From contig NZ_JEMG01000001.1 of NCBI RefSeq assembly GCF_000600295.1, forward strand, positions 971,062 through 1,035,061: a stretch of 64,000 bases of DNA. The letters run 5' to 3'. Below are positions 1 through 8,743 of the stretch, in pieces; within the stretch, counting starts at the first letter, position 1; the number at the start of each line of letters is the position of its first letter. The notes under the pieces were generated by a model. That model saw nothing but the letters and a program-made list of their open reading frames with translations, was not told where the DNA came from and did not search any database. The translations under genes were made by a program, and so were the position numbers. Origin of the DNA: Hylemonella gracilis str. Niagara R. Its GTDB lineage: Bacteria; Pseudomonadota; Gammaproteobacteria; Burkholderiales; Burkholderiaceae_C.

Positions 1-1001
1 GCAAGACGACCCTGCTCCAGCGCGTGCTCAAGGAAGCGCATGGGCAGAAGATCGCCGTGGTCGAGAACGAATTCGGCGAGGAAAGCATCGACAACGAAAT
101 CCTCGTCAACGACACCCAGGAACAGATCATCCAGCTCAACAACGGCTGCGTCTGCTGCACCATACGCGAGGATCTGCGCACGACGCTGCAGTTGCTGGCG
201 GCCAAGAAGCGCCAGGGCCTGCTGGATTTCGAACGCGTGGTGATCGAGACCACCGGTCTGGCCGATCCGGGCCCGGTGACGCAGACCTTCTTCATGGACG
301 ATGAAATTGCCGAGAGCTATTTGCTCGATTCCATCATCACCCTGGTGGACGCCAAGCACGCGAACCAGCAGCTGGACGAGCGCCAGGAGGCGCGGCGGCA
401 GGTGGGTTTTGCCGACCAGATCTTCCTGAGCAAGACCGATCTGGTCGCGGAGGAGGAGGTGGAGGCGCTGATCCATCGCCTCAAGCACATGAACCCGCGC
501 GCGCCGCAGAAGGCCGTGCATTTCGGCGCGGTGCCGATTTCCGAGGTCTTTGACCTGCGCGGCTTCAACCTCAACGCCAAGCTGGAAATCGATCCGGACT
601 TCCTGAACGCCGACGAGCACGACCATGATCACGGGCATGACCACGATCACCACGATCACGAACATGGCGAGCACTGCGACCACCCGCACCACCACCATCA
701 CGACGATGACGTGAAGAGCTTCGTCTTCAAGTCCGAGCGGGCCTTCGACCCGGCCAAGCTGGAGGACTTCCTGGGCGCCATCGTCAACATCTATGGCCCG
801 CGCATGCTGCGTTACAAGGGCGTGCTGAACATGAAGGGAACGGACCGCAAGGTGATTTTCCAGGGCGTCCATCAGCTGATGGGCAGCGATCTGGGGCCGG
901 AATGGGGCCCTCAGGAGCAGCGTCTTTCCAAGATGGTGTTCATCGGCATCGACCTACCCAAGGACATCCTGGTGCAGGGGCTGCAGCAAAGCCTGGTTTG
1001 A
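1..1001 (+). CDS. G3E-family GTP-binding protein (CobW/COG0523 type), 5' end cut off by the window
   Basis: The reading frame is open from base 3 and begins inside the Walker A motif (KTTLLQRVL), so the true start and the first glycines of the P-loop lie outside the window. A CVCC metal-binding motif (about bases 147-158) and the later ETTGLADP segment are typical of COG0523 GTPases, which deliver zinc, cobalt or other metals. A histidine/aspartate-rich linker (about bases 616-708) separates the GTPase domain from the C-terminal CobW domain and probably holds metal. The metal cannot be told from sequence. It lies directly upstream of a DksA that has lost most zinc-finger cysteines, a pairing seen in zinc-sparing contexts. 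Confidence 0.92.
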   Translation, partial: KTTLLQRVLKEAHGQKIAVVENEFGEESIDNEILVNDTQEQIIQLNNGCVCCTIREDLRTTLQLLAAKKRQGLLDFERVVIETTGLADPGPVTQTFFMDDEIAESYLLDSIITLVDAKHANQQLDERQEARRQVGFADQIFLSKTDLVAEEEVEALIHRLKHMNPRAPQKAVHFGAVPISEVFDLRGFNLNAKLEIDPDFLNADEHDHDHGHDHDHHDHEHGEHCDHPHHHHHDDDVKSFVFKSERAFDPAKLEDFLGAIVNIYGPRMLRYKGVLNMKGTDRKVIFQGVHQLMGSDLGPEWGPQEQRLSKMVFIGIDLPKDILVQGLQQSLV

Positions 1002-1091
1002 ATCTTGCAAGCCTGAGCGGAGCCCTGCGGGATTCCTCTGGGGCCTGGGGCGAAGGGTCTGTAACGGGCATGCATTACACTCGCGCCCCTT

Positions 1092-1176
1092 GAGGCCGTT
1101 CCTGGCCTTGTCCGTGTTGCGTTCGTCAACACGGGGCGTCGCTGTCGTGCACCAGAAGAAGCAAGCCCGAGCTTGC
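1092..1176 (+). promoter_or_regulatory. dksA 5' leader with three successive small hairpins
   Basis: Three inverted repeats follow one another before dksA: AGGCC/GGCCT (about 1093-1108), CCGTGTTG/CAACACGG (1112-1119 with 1127-1134) and GCAAGC/GCTTGC (1161-1166 with 1171-1176). The last one ends three bases before the GGAGGAG ribosome binding site at 1179-1185. Whether they regulate translation is inference. No T-run follows any of them, so they are not ordinary terminators. Confidence 0.4.
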
Positions 1177-1193
1177 CCGGAGGAGTCCATCAA

Positions 1194-2408
1194 GTGAAAG
1201 CCAAACCAGCCAAGTCGATGACCACATCGTCCCCCTCCAAGGCCAAGTCGCCTGCCAGCCCCGCGCGGGTCAAGGCCGGGGCCGCTGCGTCCCCGAATCG
1301 GGGCGCGACGGGGGCGAAGACGACCGGCAAGACCAGCGCATCACCGAAGGCCGCCGTGAAAGCGGCCGCCAAGCCGACGGTCAAGAAAACGGCGTCGACG
1401 GTTGTCAAGGCCGCCAAGTCGTCGGCCACTGCCAAAACCATCAAAACCATCAAGACCGGCAAGGCTGCTCCGGTCGCCAAGGTCCCGGCCAAGCCCACCG
1501 CCAAAGCTGCAGCCAAACCCGCAGTCAAGAAGCCGGTGAGCGCGAAGTCGGCGCCCAGCAAGACGATAGCCAAAACACCTGCCAAGACCGCTTCGAAAGC
1601 TGTATCCCGCGCCCCGGCCCCGTCCGTCGCCAAGCGACCCACCACCCCGTCGGCTCCGGTGAAGAAGGCGGCGGCGAAGACCGCGCCGCCGGCCCTGTCC
1701 CTCGCGAAGCCAGCCAGCACACAAAAACTCACACCATCGGTGCCCGCCAGGGCGCCAACTCCTGTATCCTCCGCGCCCGTCGTGTCCGTCTCGTCGGCCA
1801 GCGAAGGCTTGCCTCGCATGAGCAAGGCGAATGCCCGACTGGCGCAGATCACCGTGCCATCCATCGACCCGGCCGCGGCCCATGCGAGCAGGGCGAGCTA
1901 CGTCTCGACCCTGACTCAACCTGTTCTTGACTCCCCTCTGATTGCGCCCGTGAAGAAAGATCCCAAGCTCGCCAACAACTGGAAAACCAAGTCCGCCGAG
2001 GAACTGAGCGATGAGGAACTCATCGCGATGCCCGACAGCGAGTACATGAACGACAAGCAGCTCGCGGCTTTCCGGCTGCGCCTGCAGCAGCTCAAGCAGG
2101 ACATCCTGACCAATGCCGGTGAAACCACCGAGCACCTGCGCGAGGACACTGTGGTGGTGCCCGATCCGGCCGATCGCGCCACCATCGAGGAAGAGCATGC
2201 ACTAGAGCTGCGCACGCGTGACCGCGAGCGCAAGCTGCTCAAGAAGATCGAGCAGTCCATCGCGCGCATCGACGCGGGCGACTACGGCTATTGCGACGAA
2301 ACCGGTGAGCCCATCGGCGTCGGTCGCTTGCTGGCGCGCCCCACGGCCACACTGTCGCTCGAGGCGCAGCAAAGGCGCGAGCTGAAACAGAAGATGTTCG
2401 GGGACTGA
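1194..2408 (+). CDS. dksA: RNA polymerase-binding transcription factor DksA with long Lys/Ala/Pro-rich N-terminal tail
   Basis: The C-terminal ~140 residues are a clear DksA: the coiled-coil segment, the PDPADRAT motif and an ELRTRDRERKLL helix, then the zinc-finger fold ending in LARPTATLSLEAQ. DksA binds the RNA polymerase secondary channel and works with ppGpp. Only one of the four zinc-finger cysteines remains (YCDETGEP), as in alphaproteobacterial and many Burkholderiales DksA. The first ~230 residues are low-complexity lysine, alanine and proline repeats like histone H1 or AlgP, far longer than the usual 130-150 residue protein. The GTG start is chosen because GGAGGAG lies eight bases upstream; an in-frame TTG at 1173 lacks this. 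The DksA identity is sure; the role of the tail is unknown. Confidence 0.93.
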   Translation: MKAKPAKSMTTSSPSKAKSPASPARVKAGAAASPNRGATGAKTTGKTSASPKAAVKAAAKPTVKKTASTVVKAAKSSATAKTIKTIKTGKAAPVAKVPAKPTAKAAAKPAVKKPVSAKSAPSKTIAKTPAKTASKAVSRAPAPSVAKRPTTPSAPVKKAAAKTAPPALSLAKPASTQKLTPSVPARAPTPVSSAPVVSVSSASEGLPRMSKANARLAQITVPSIDPAAAHASRASYVSTLTQPVLDSPLIAPVKKDPKLANNWKTKSAEELSDEELIAMPDSEYMNDKQLAAFRLRLQQLKQDILTNAGETTEHLREDTVVVPDPADRATIEEEHALELRTRDRERKLLKKIEQSIARIDAGDYGYCDETGEPIGVGRLLARPTATLSLEAQQRRELKQKMFGD

Positions 2409-2475
2409 TGCCTCCGTCGCCGGAGGTGTTGCCTCGCCCCTGACCCCGCTGCCGCTTCGCACCCAGGGTCGTGCC

Positions 2476-4797
2476 ATGAAGCCAGCCGCAGCAGGGACCG
2501 GACGCAAATGGCGCTGGTCCCGAGCCGGCCTGTTGCGCTGGCTGGCCCGTTGGCTGCGCTGGCGCAGCATCCCGGCCTGGCTTGAGCCGGAGGAAACCGG
2601 TCCCGGGCCGGGCTACAGCAAGGAAGCTCTCAAGGAACTGATCGAGCGCAAGCGCCAGAATGATTTCGTGCGCAAGCGCGAATTCGAGCACCTGCGGCGA
2701 TTGCGTCGCCGCGAGCCGGTCGCCACGACCGAGACCGATCGCTTCACCTCCTTTCAAAGCAGTCTGGCGTCCTCGGATTTGCGCAACCGCGCCGCCACCA
2801 TCCGCAAGATCAACGAGATCGAGGCGCAGATGTCGCGCCAGTGGCTGGGCGGGGAAAAAGATGCGGTTGCCGGGTCCATGCCCGCCTCGGCCGTGGGGCG
2901 GGGGCATGCACGCGCAGCCCAGGCCGCTCCGGTTCCTCCGCGGACTGACTCGGCCCCTTCGAAGGGTGCATCCGATGCCTCGGCCCAGGCGCCCTGGCCA
3001 CGCGCGCGCGCGGATGACGCCGTTGAGCCCCTGTCTACTTTTTTTGGCGCGGACAGCGGGGACGCCTCCAAGGCCAGCGCACCGCCCTCCGCGCCGGATC
3101 TCGATGGCATGGCTGCGTTGTCCGGCCTGGCGTATGACCGTTCCGCGCCCCCGTCCGAGGACGACGGCCATGTCTGGAACGATGCAAACCCCAGCGCCTT
3201 GCCTGGCTTGCCCGCGCAGCCGGTTCCATCCCCCGCCTTGAACAGCGTGGGAACCAGTGCTTCGGCCTGGCCGGCGGTGCCCATGCCGGCCGATCCGGGG
3301 CGCGAGGCCTGGCGCGCCTCGCGACTGGGCGGCCCGGCGGGCCTGGGCGGGGTCGGCACCGTCGGTGGCGGGTGGCGCGGCGGCGTGCTGCCGCAACTCG
3401 GTGCCTCCGCGGCGCGCGCCATCTTCGCGCGCCCGTTGCCACCGCCCGCACCTGACCATCTGGCCGACCCCGATCTGGAAGATGCCGCCATCCGCTACGC
3501 CAACGGCGACCATGAAGGCGCGGCGCGCAGCTTGCACGCCGCGCTGGAATCGGCGCTGGAAGCTGCGGCGCAGGCGCCGCAGATCGCGGCCTCCTCGGTC
3601 TTGCAGGCTTTGGTGCGCGCGGCCCACGGCGGCAAGGCACCCCCGCCGCAACTGGTGGAGACCTGGCTGCTGGCCTGCGTGGACCTGGCTCGCGCGACCG
3701 GCCAGCAGGCCGAGTACGAGCGCGTGGCCCGGGACTGGCAGCAGCGCTACGCACCGGTGTACACCCACCTGGCCGCCTGCCCGGTGCCGCGTTGGTTTTC
3801 GATTCCCGACCGGGTTGGGCCGGGCAAGGGCGCGGTGCGCTTGCATCGCCCCGCGCTGCCGGCTGTGCGCGCGCCGGACTGGCGCAGCCCCGCCCGCTTG
3901 GATGCCCCGGCCGCGCTGGCATTGCAAGCCAAGTCCAGCGCGATGTTCGTGCCCTCGGACGTGCCCCCGGTGGTGGACGACAGCACGGCCGCCCTGGTTC
4001 TGGATTGGCAGGCACTGCGCGTCATCGCGGTCGAGGCGGTGCCCGTGCTGGCTCGCTTGTTCTCGCAATGGTGCGAGGCGCCCGCCAGCGCCTCCTTGGG
4101 TCTGGTCTTCCGGGGGCCCACGAGCCTGGAGCGGGCGTTGCTGGCCCTCACGCACGGAGCCGGGGTCCAGGCCCAGGCCAGCGCGGCGGAATGGCGTCTG
4201 CGCATGGATGCCTTGCGCCTGATGCGTTTGCGCGATGCCTTTGAACTGGCCGCGCTGGACTATGGCGTGACCCACGAGACCCAGGCTCCGGCCTGGCAGG
4301 AGCCCCTGGCGGTCTGTCTACTGCGGGGGCCGAGCGACCCCTTGGAAGCCGAGGCCGAGGACATCCGCGCCAACTGGGACACGATGGAGGGCTCGGCCTG
4401 GAATGGCGAGACCCTGCCTGGGGTCTCACTGGACCGCGACGCGCTGGGCACGCTGGATGTATGGATCGGCAGCGGCGCTGACGTGGTGGAGCCGCCGGTT
4501 GAGGGCAGCGCGGCCCAGCCGGTACGGGTCGATCTGTATGGGGAAATCGTCGGCGACGCCACCGAGGTACTGGCCAAGCTGGCCAAGGCCATCGCGGGGC
4601 GCACGCACATGGTGGTCTCTTGCACGGACCTGATCCGGGTGGATTTTCCCGCGGCGGGTGGTTTGCTCAACTGGGCGGCCGAGCAACAAGCCCAGGGACG
4701 GCAGGTGCAGTTGCGCGACGTGCACCGGCTGGTGGCGGCTTTTTTCAACGTGATCGGGATTTCCGAACACGCGCGGGTCGTTCCGAGATCAGACTGA
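2476..4797 (+). CDS. Large STAS-domain protein of unknown function
   Basis: A 773-residue protein with no signal peptide. The first ~110 residues are basic and rich in arginine, including a charged helical stretch. Residues ~130-330 are proline/alanine-rich and probably disordered. A helical region follows (about residues 330-440). The last ~90 residues read as a STAS domain (from LYGEIVGDATEVLAKL to NVIGISEHARV), the fold of anti-sigma antagonists. STAS domains bind partner proteins or small ligands, but no partner such as a kinase is encoded nearby. A CCTCCG/CGGAGG hairpin at 2411-2426 separates it from dksA. It reads in the same direction as hslVU but a repeat lies between. The coding call is firm; the function is not known. 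Confidence 0.75.
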   Translation: MKPAAAGTGRKWRWSRAGLLRWLARWLRWRSIPAWLEPEETGPGPGYSKEALKELIERKRQNDFVRKREFEHLRRLRRREPVATTETDRFTSFQSSLASSDLRNRAATIRKINEIEAQMSRQWLGGEKDAVAGSMPASAVGRGHARAAQAAPVPPRTDSAPSKGASDASAQAPWPRARADDAVEPLSTFFGADSGDASKASAPPSAPDLDGMAALSGLAYDRSAPPSEDDGHVWNDANPSALPGLPAQPVPSPALNSVGTSASAWPAVPMPADPGREAWRASRLGGPAGLGGVGTVGGGWRGGVLPQLGASAARAIFARPLPPPAPDHLADPDLEDAAIRYANGDHEGAARSLHAALESALEAAAQAPQIAASSVLQALVRAAHGGKAPPPQLVETWLLACVDLARATGQQAEYERVARDWQQRYAPVYTHLAACPVPRWFSIPDRVGPGKGAVRLHRPALPAVRAPDWRSPARLDAPAALALQAKSSAMFVPSDVPPVVDDSTAALVLDWQALRVIAVEAVPVLARLFSQWCEAPASASLGLVFRGPTSLERALLALTHGAGVQAQASAAEWRLRMDALRLMRLRDAFELAALDYGVTHETQAPAWQEPLAVCLLRGPSDPLEAEAEDIRANWDTMEGSAWNGETLPGVSLDRDALGTLDVWIGSGADVVEPPVEGSAAQPVRVDLYGEIVGDATEVLAKLAKAIAGRTHMVVSCTDLIRVDFPAAGGLLNWAAEQQAQGRQVQLRDVHRLVAAFFNVIGISEHARVVPRSD

Positions 4798-5061
4798 CCC
4801 CCCTGAGGCACCGCGCGCCTCGGTACCAATTGCCAGAGACCAAGGTTCTTCAGGCTGTCCAAGCCTGCGCAGACAGGCGTGGAGCCGCAGCCTTCAGCCC
4901 CCTGAACGCCAACCTTCGGTGGCAGGGGGGACGCATTCAGCGGCCTGGCAGAGCCAGTTCCGCGAGTGCCCGCGTATTTCCTGCAGCGGGGAGCGGTCCC
5001 CAAGTCCTCACGCCCGCGTGCGTCCATGCCGCCTTCAAACCCGATGCGGGACAATACCCCC
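4798..5061. other. Intergenic region before hslV containing a repeat copy
   Basis: This 264-base gap holds no credible gene. Its centre carries copy 1 of a two-hairpin dispersed repeat (4898-4976). A weak -10-like GACAAT at 5050-5055 lies just upstream of hslV, without a convincing -35 box. Confidence 0.6.
4898..4976 (+). repeat. Two-hairpin dispersed repeat, family B, copy 1
   Basis: First hairpin CCCCCTG (4898-4904) pairs with CAGGGGG (4923-4929), with an inner ACC-TTC-GGT. Second hairpin: GCGG (4940-4943) pairs with CCGC (4960-4963) around CTGGC/GCCAG (4945-4949, 4953-4957). The tail CGAGTGCCCGCGTA follows. The second hairpin and tail recur almost base for base at 34750-34786 and, with paired changes, at 36123-36156. 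Confidence 0.8.
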
Positions 5062-5625
5062 ATGGAACAATTTCACGGAACCACCATCGTCAGCGCGCGG
5101 CGGCAGACCCCACAGGGCATGCAGGTCGCCATCGGCGGGGACGGGCAGGTCACGCTGGGGCACATCGTCGTCAAGGGTACGGCGCGCAAGGTGCGCAAGC
5201 TTCACCATGGCAAGGTGCTCGCGGGCTTCGCGGGCGCGACGGCCGACGCCTTCACGCTGTTCGAGCGATTCGAGGCCAAGCTCGACAAGCATCAGGGCCA
5301 TCTGCAGCGCGCGGCCATCGAACTCACACGTGACTGGCGCACTGACCGTGTGCTGCGCCGCCTTGAAGCCATGCTGGCTGTCGCTGACCTGGAAAGCTCG
5401 CTCATCATCAGCGGCAATGGCGACGTGCTGGAACCCGAGCATGGTGTGGTCGCCATCGGTTCGGGTGGCGCTTACGCGCAATCCGCCGCGATCGCCTTGC
5501 TCAAGCACACGCAACTGGACGCACGGGAGATCGTCAAGCAGTCGCTCGAAATCGCGGGCGAGATCTGCATCTACACCAACATGAACCACACCATCGAGGT
5601 GCTGGAGCCGGTAGAGCAAAAATGA
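5062..5625 (+). CDS. hslV: ATP-dependent protease peptidase subunit HslV
   Basis: Proteasome-like threonine peptidase, 187 residues, that forms dodecamers and degrades proteins fed to it by HslU. The sequence GTTIVSARR near the N-terminus marks the processing site: Thr7 becomes the N-terminal nucleophile once the short propeptide (MEQFHG) is removed. The [11 protein letters not shown] segment and the C-terminal [12 protein letters not shown] are family hallmarks. The ATG at 5062 gives the standard family length; upstream in-frame codons are poorly conserved in type. The stop overlaps the hslU start by four bases (ATGA), so the two are co-translated. Confidence 0.97.
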   Translation: MEQFHGTTIVSARRQTPQGMQVAIGGDGQVTLGHIVVKGTARKVRKLHHGKVLAGFAGATADAFTLFERFEAKLDKHQGHLQRAAIELTRDWRTDRVLRRLEAMLAVADLESSLIISGNGDVLEPEHGVVAIGSGGAYAQSAAIALLKHTQLDAREIVKQSLEIAGEICIYTNMNHTIEVLEPVEQK

Positions 5626-6983
5626 GCAGCATGACCCCCCAGGAGATCGTCTCCGAACTGGACCGCCACATCGTTGGCCAGAAGGATGCCAAGCGTGCCG
5701 TGGCCATCGCCTTGCGCAACCGTTGGCGGCGCCAGCAGGTCGAGGCCGCGTTGCGGCCTGAGATCACGCCCAAGAACATCCTGATGATCGGTCCCACCGG
5801 CGTGGGCAAGACCGAGATCGCGCGCCGCCTGGCCCGCCTGGCCGACGCGCCCTTCATCAAGGTCGAGGCCACGAAGTTCACCGAGGTGGGTTACGTGGGC
5901 AAGGACGTGGACAGCATCATCCGCGACCTGCTCGACGTGGCCGTGAAACAGACCCGCGAAGCAGAGATGAAGAAGGTGCGTACCCGCGCCGAGGACGCCG
6001 CGGAGGAACGCATCCTGGACGCCTTGTTGCCGCCGCCGCGTGATTTCTCGCGTGATGGTTTTGGCGAGGAACTGGAACGCGGACGTTCCGAGGGCGCGGG
6101 CGATAGCAACACGCGCCAAATCTTCCGCAAGAAGCTGCGCGAAGGCCAGTTGGACGAGCGCGAGATCGAAATCGAACTCAACGAACCCAAGGCCCAGCTC
6201 GAGATCATGGGGCCGGCAGGCATGGAGGAAATGACCGAGCAATTGCGCGGCCTCTTCGGGCAGATGGGCGCGGGCAAGCGCAAGCTGCGCAAGATGCGCA
6301 TCGCCGAGGCCATGAAGCTGCTGCTGGATGAGGAAGCCGCCAAGCTCGTGAACGAAGACGAAATCCGGGCGCAGGCGCTGAGCAACGCCGAGCAGAACGG
6401 CATCGTGTTCATCGACGAGATCGACAAGGTGACCTCGCGCAGCGAGGGCCAGAGCACGGCGGAAGTCTCGCGTCAGGGCGTGCAGCGCGATCTCCTGCCC
6501 CTGGTGGAAGGCACGTCGGTGAGCACCAAGTACGGCGTCATCAAGACTGACCACATCCTCTTCATCGCCTCGGGCGCATTCCATTTGAGCAAACCCAGCG
6601 ATCTGATACCCGAACTGCAAGGTCGCCTGCCGATCCGCGTGGAACTGAGTTCGCTGTCCGTGCAGGATTTCGAAGCCATCCTGACGCAAACCCATGCCTC
6701 GCTCACCCGGCAGTACCAGGCCCTGCTGGCCACCGAGGGCGTGACCCTGGAGTTCGCGCCGGACGGCATCACGCGACTTGCCCATATCGCCTATGAGGTG
6801 AACGAACGCACCGAGAACATCGGTGCGCGCCGTCTGGCCACCGTGATGGAGCGACTGCTGGACGAGGTGAGCTTCGACGCTGCAAAGCTCGGCGGGCAGA
6901 CGGTGAAAATCGACGCGGCTTACGTCGATCAACGCCTCGCGGCGCTGAGCAAGGACGAGGATCTGTCGCACTACATCCTCTGA
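5622..6983 (+). CDS. hslU: ATP-dependent protease ATPase subunit HslU
   Basis: AAA+ unfoldase of 453 residues that feeds substrates to HslV. Walker A GPTGVGKT lies at about residue 64-71, Walker [10 protein letters not shown] at about 261, and the arginine-rich sensor region [12 protein letters not shown] near the end. The C-terminal LSHYIL tail docks into HslV. The region between Walker A and B contains the usual inserted I-domain, rich in charged residues. It starts inside the hslV stop codon and is followed by a strong terminator at 7050-7085, so hslVU form one transcription unit separate from the dcw cluster. Confidence 0.98.
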   Translation: MSSMTPQEIVSELDRHIVGQKDAKRAVAIALRNRWRRQQVEAALRPEITPKNILMIGPTGVGKTEIARRLARLADAPFIKVEATKFTEVGYVGKDVDSIIRDLLDVAVKQTREAEMKKVRTRAEDAAEERILDALLPPPRDFSRDGFGEELERGRSEGAGDSNTRQIFRKKLREGQLDEREIEIELNEPKAQLEIMGPAGMEEMTEQLRGLFGQMGAGKRKLRKMRIAEAMKLLLDEEAAKLVNEDEIRAQALSNAEQNGIVFIDEIDKVTSRSEGQSTAEVSRQGVQRDLLPLVEGTSVSTKYGVIKTDHILFIASGAFHLSKPSDLIPELQGRLPIRVELSSLSVQDFEAILTQTHASLTRQYQALLATEGVTLEFAPDGITRLAHIAYEVNERTENIGARRLATVMERLLDEVSFDAAKLGGQTVKIDAAYVDQRLAALSKDEDLSHYIL

Positions 6984-7049
6984 GCGCCGCCTGACCCTGA
7001 CCGGCGGCGAACGCCTTGCATCGCCACCGGGCAAGTGCTCGCAAGTCTG

Positions 7050-7085
7050 AACCAGGGCGTCCCAGGGACGCCCTGGTTTCTTTTT
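7050..7085 (+). terminator. Rho-independent terminator after hslU
   Basis: CCAGGGCGTC (7052-7061) and GACGCCCTGG (7067-7076) form a perfect ten-base stem with a five-base loop, flanked by AA/TT and followed by TTTCTTTTT. It ends hslVU transcription ahead of the dcw promoter. Confidence 0.92.
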
Positions 7086-7123
7086 GTGGGCGCCCACTTC
7101 CTTCAAGCGAAACATGCACTTTA

Positions 7124-7148
7124 CGATCTAAGTCCTTCATTTAGATCG
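7124..7148. promoter_or_regulatory. Perfect inverted repeat in the AT-rich region upstream of mraZ
   Basis: CGATCTAA (7124-7131) and TTAGATCG (7141-7148) are exact inverted copies, separated by nine bases. They sit in an AT-rich tract (about 7110-7260) that contrasts with the GC-rich surroundings and probably holds the dcw promoter. The half-site spacing suits a dimeric regulator, but no regulator is identified; there is no T-run. Confidence 0.45.
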
Positions 7149-7246
7149 ATTTTTCATTCCTAATTGCCTTCAATTAAGCGTTTAAGTCTTTGATTTCATT
7201 GAAAAAATTCGCAGCCACCTCTTGCGCCCGTCGTTTTTGCTGATAC

Positions 7247-7280
7247 AGTGCAAAAAAGTGCAATTAAGTGGTGGAAAGTG
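7247..7280 (+). promoter_or_regulatory. MraZ operator: four AGTG repeats at exact 10-base spacing
   Basis: AGTG occurs at 7247-7250, 7257-7260, 7267-7270 and 7277-7280, mostly preceded by A, on one face of the helix. MraZ is known to bind direct repeats with a 10-base period upstream of its own gene, so this is very likely the autoregulatory operator of the dcw cluster. A weak promoter (TTGCGC at 7222-7227, TACAGT at 7244-7249, spacing 16) would be covered by the repeats. Confidence 0.85.
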
Positions 7281-7330
7281 CGTGTGCGCTTTCCACCCTC
7301 CTGTGCTGGTGCAAACAAGAGGTGCTGCGC

Positions 7331-7771
7331 GTGTTTCAAGGGGCTTCGTCGCTGAGTCTGGATGCCAAGGGGCGGCTGTCCGTGCCGACCCGGCATCGGG
7401 ACTTGCTCGTCTCCGACGCGGCAGGCCTGGGCGCTGGGCAACTCACCATCACCAAGCACCCGCACGGTTGCCTCATGGTGTTCCCGCGTCCCGAGTGGGA
7501 AAAATTCCGCGAGCGCATCGCGGCCCTGCCCATGGACGCTCAGTGGTGGAAGCGCATCTTCCTGGGCAATGCCATGGACGTGGAAATCGACGCCACGGGG
7601 CGCGTGCTGATCTCGCCCGAGCTGCGGTCCGCGGCCGGCATCAGCAAGGACGTGATGCTGCTGGGCATGGGGCGGCATTTTGAGTTGTGGGACAAGGCGC
7701 GTTACGAGGCCGAGGAGGCCCAGGCCATGCAGGCCAGCATGCCTGACGCCTTCAAGGACTTTTCCTTCTGA
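7331..7771 (+). CDS. mraZ: Transcriptional regulator MraZ
   Basis: First gene of the dcw cluster, 146 residues with two SpoVT/AbrB-like halves. Each half carries the family DxKGR / DxxGR type motif ([14 protein letters not shown] near residue 10 and [14 protein letters not shown] near residue 86). MraZ forms a ring and represses the dcw promoter through 10-base-spaced repeats, which are present just upstream. The GTG start gives the canonical [15 protein letters not shown]-terminus and has AAGAGGTG seven bases upstream. The frame extends back to 7268 but that portion has no family resemblance and would overlap the operator. Confidence 0.95.
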   Translation: MFQGASSLSLDAKGRLSVPTRHRDLLVSDAAGLGAGQLTITKHPHGCLMVFPRPEWEKFRERIAALPMDAQWWKRIFLGNAMDVEIDATGRVLISPELRSAAGISKDVMLLGMGRHFELWDKARYEAEEAQAMQASMPDAFKDFSF

Positions 7772-7780
7772 AGGGCGGCG

Positions 7781-8743
7781 GTGGAACAGACATGGACGCA
7801 CACCACGGTCTTGTTGAACGAAGCGGTCGATGCCTTGCTCAACAGACCGGTGGAATTGCCGGACTCCCTGACGACGGAGGACGGGCACTACGTCGACGCG
7901 ACCTTCGGGCGCGGTGGCCATGCGCGTCTGCTGTTGTCCCGGCTCTCACCTCAAGCGCGCCTGACGGCCTTCGACAAGGACCCGCAGGCGGTGGCCGAGG
8001 CGCGTGGCATTGCCGAGTCCGACTCGCGTTTCTCCATCCGGCACCAGGGCTTCGCGCATCTGAACGAGCTGCCCGCGCAGAGTTGCCAGGGCATCCTGAT
8101 GGACCTGGGCATCAGCTCGCCGCAGATCGACGACCCGGCGCGGGGGTTTTCCTTCCGCGCCGAGGGTCCGCTGGACATGCGCATGGACCCGACGCGCGGA
8201 CGCAGCGTGGCCGAGTGGCTGAAGATGGCCGAGGTGCGGGAGATCACGGAGGTGATTCGTGACTATGGCGAAGAACGGTTTGCTGGCCCGATTGCAAAGG
8301 CGATTGTCGAACGCCGCCAGACGGGCCGCCCCCTTGCCACCACCGCTGAACTGGCCCAGCTCGTGGCTGGCGCGGTCAAAACCCGCGAACCGGGCCAGAA
8401 CCCTGCGACGCGCACATTTCAGGCTTTTCGGATTTTCATCAACGCCGAGCTTGAAGAACTGCAGGCGGCGTTAGAGGCGAGTCTCGATGTCTTGCAAACC
8501 GGAGGGCGCTTGGTCGTGATCAGTTTCCATTCACTGGAAGACCGCATCGTCAAGCAGTTCATCGCGCGGCACGCGCGCGAGGTCTACGACCGTCGCGCGC
8601 CCTTCGCCGCGCCGATCCCGACGCGCCTGCGCGCCGTCGAGCGGGTGCGCCCCTCGGAGGCCGAGGTGGCGGCCAACCCGCGCGCGCGCAGCGCGATCAT
8701 GCGCGTGGCCGTGCGCACGGACGCCGGAAGGGCAGACGCATGA
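7781..8743 (+). CDS. rsmH: 16S rRNA (cytosine(1402)-N(4))-methyltransferase RsmH
   Basis: SAM-dependent methyltransferase of 320 residues (MraW) that modifies C1402 in the ribosomal P site. The SAM-binding motif [14 protein letters not shown] is near residue 38, and [19 protein letters not shown] near residue 107 is the family signature. The C-terminal [15 protein letters not shown] block is also typical. The GTG start follows mraZ by nine bases. The only nearby ATG (7792) is out of frame. Its stop overlaps the ATG of the small repeat-encoded frame at 8740. Confidence 0.97.
   Translation: MEQTWTHTTVLLNEAVDALLNRPVELPDSLTTEDGHYVDATFGRGGHARLLLSRLSPQARLTAFDKDPQAVAEARGIAESDSRFSIRHQGFAHLNELPAQSCQGILMDLGISSPQIDDPARGFSFRAEGPLDMRMDPTRGRSVAEWLKMAEVREITEVIRDYGEERFAGPIAKAIVERRQTGRPLATTAELAQLVAGAVKTREPGQNPATRTFQAFRIFINAELEELQAALEASLDVLQTGGRLVVISFHSLEDRIVKQFIARHAREVYDRRAPFAAPIPTRLRAVERVRPSEAEVAANPRARSAIMRVAVRTDAGRADA

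Noticed and set aside
1190-1864. Minus-strand frame opposite the DksA tail, rich in Ala, Gly and Val
   Set aside because: Low-complexity shadow of the Lys/Ala-rich tail; no ribosome binding site or conserved feature.
2239-4275. Minus-strand open frame of 678 codons opposite the STAS gene
   Set aside because: Arg/Gly/His-rich composition typical of an antisense shadow; the plus strand has a clear C-terminal domain.
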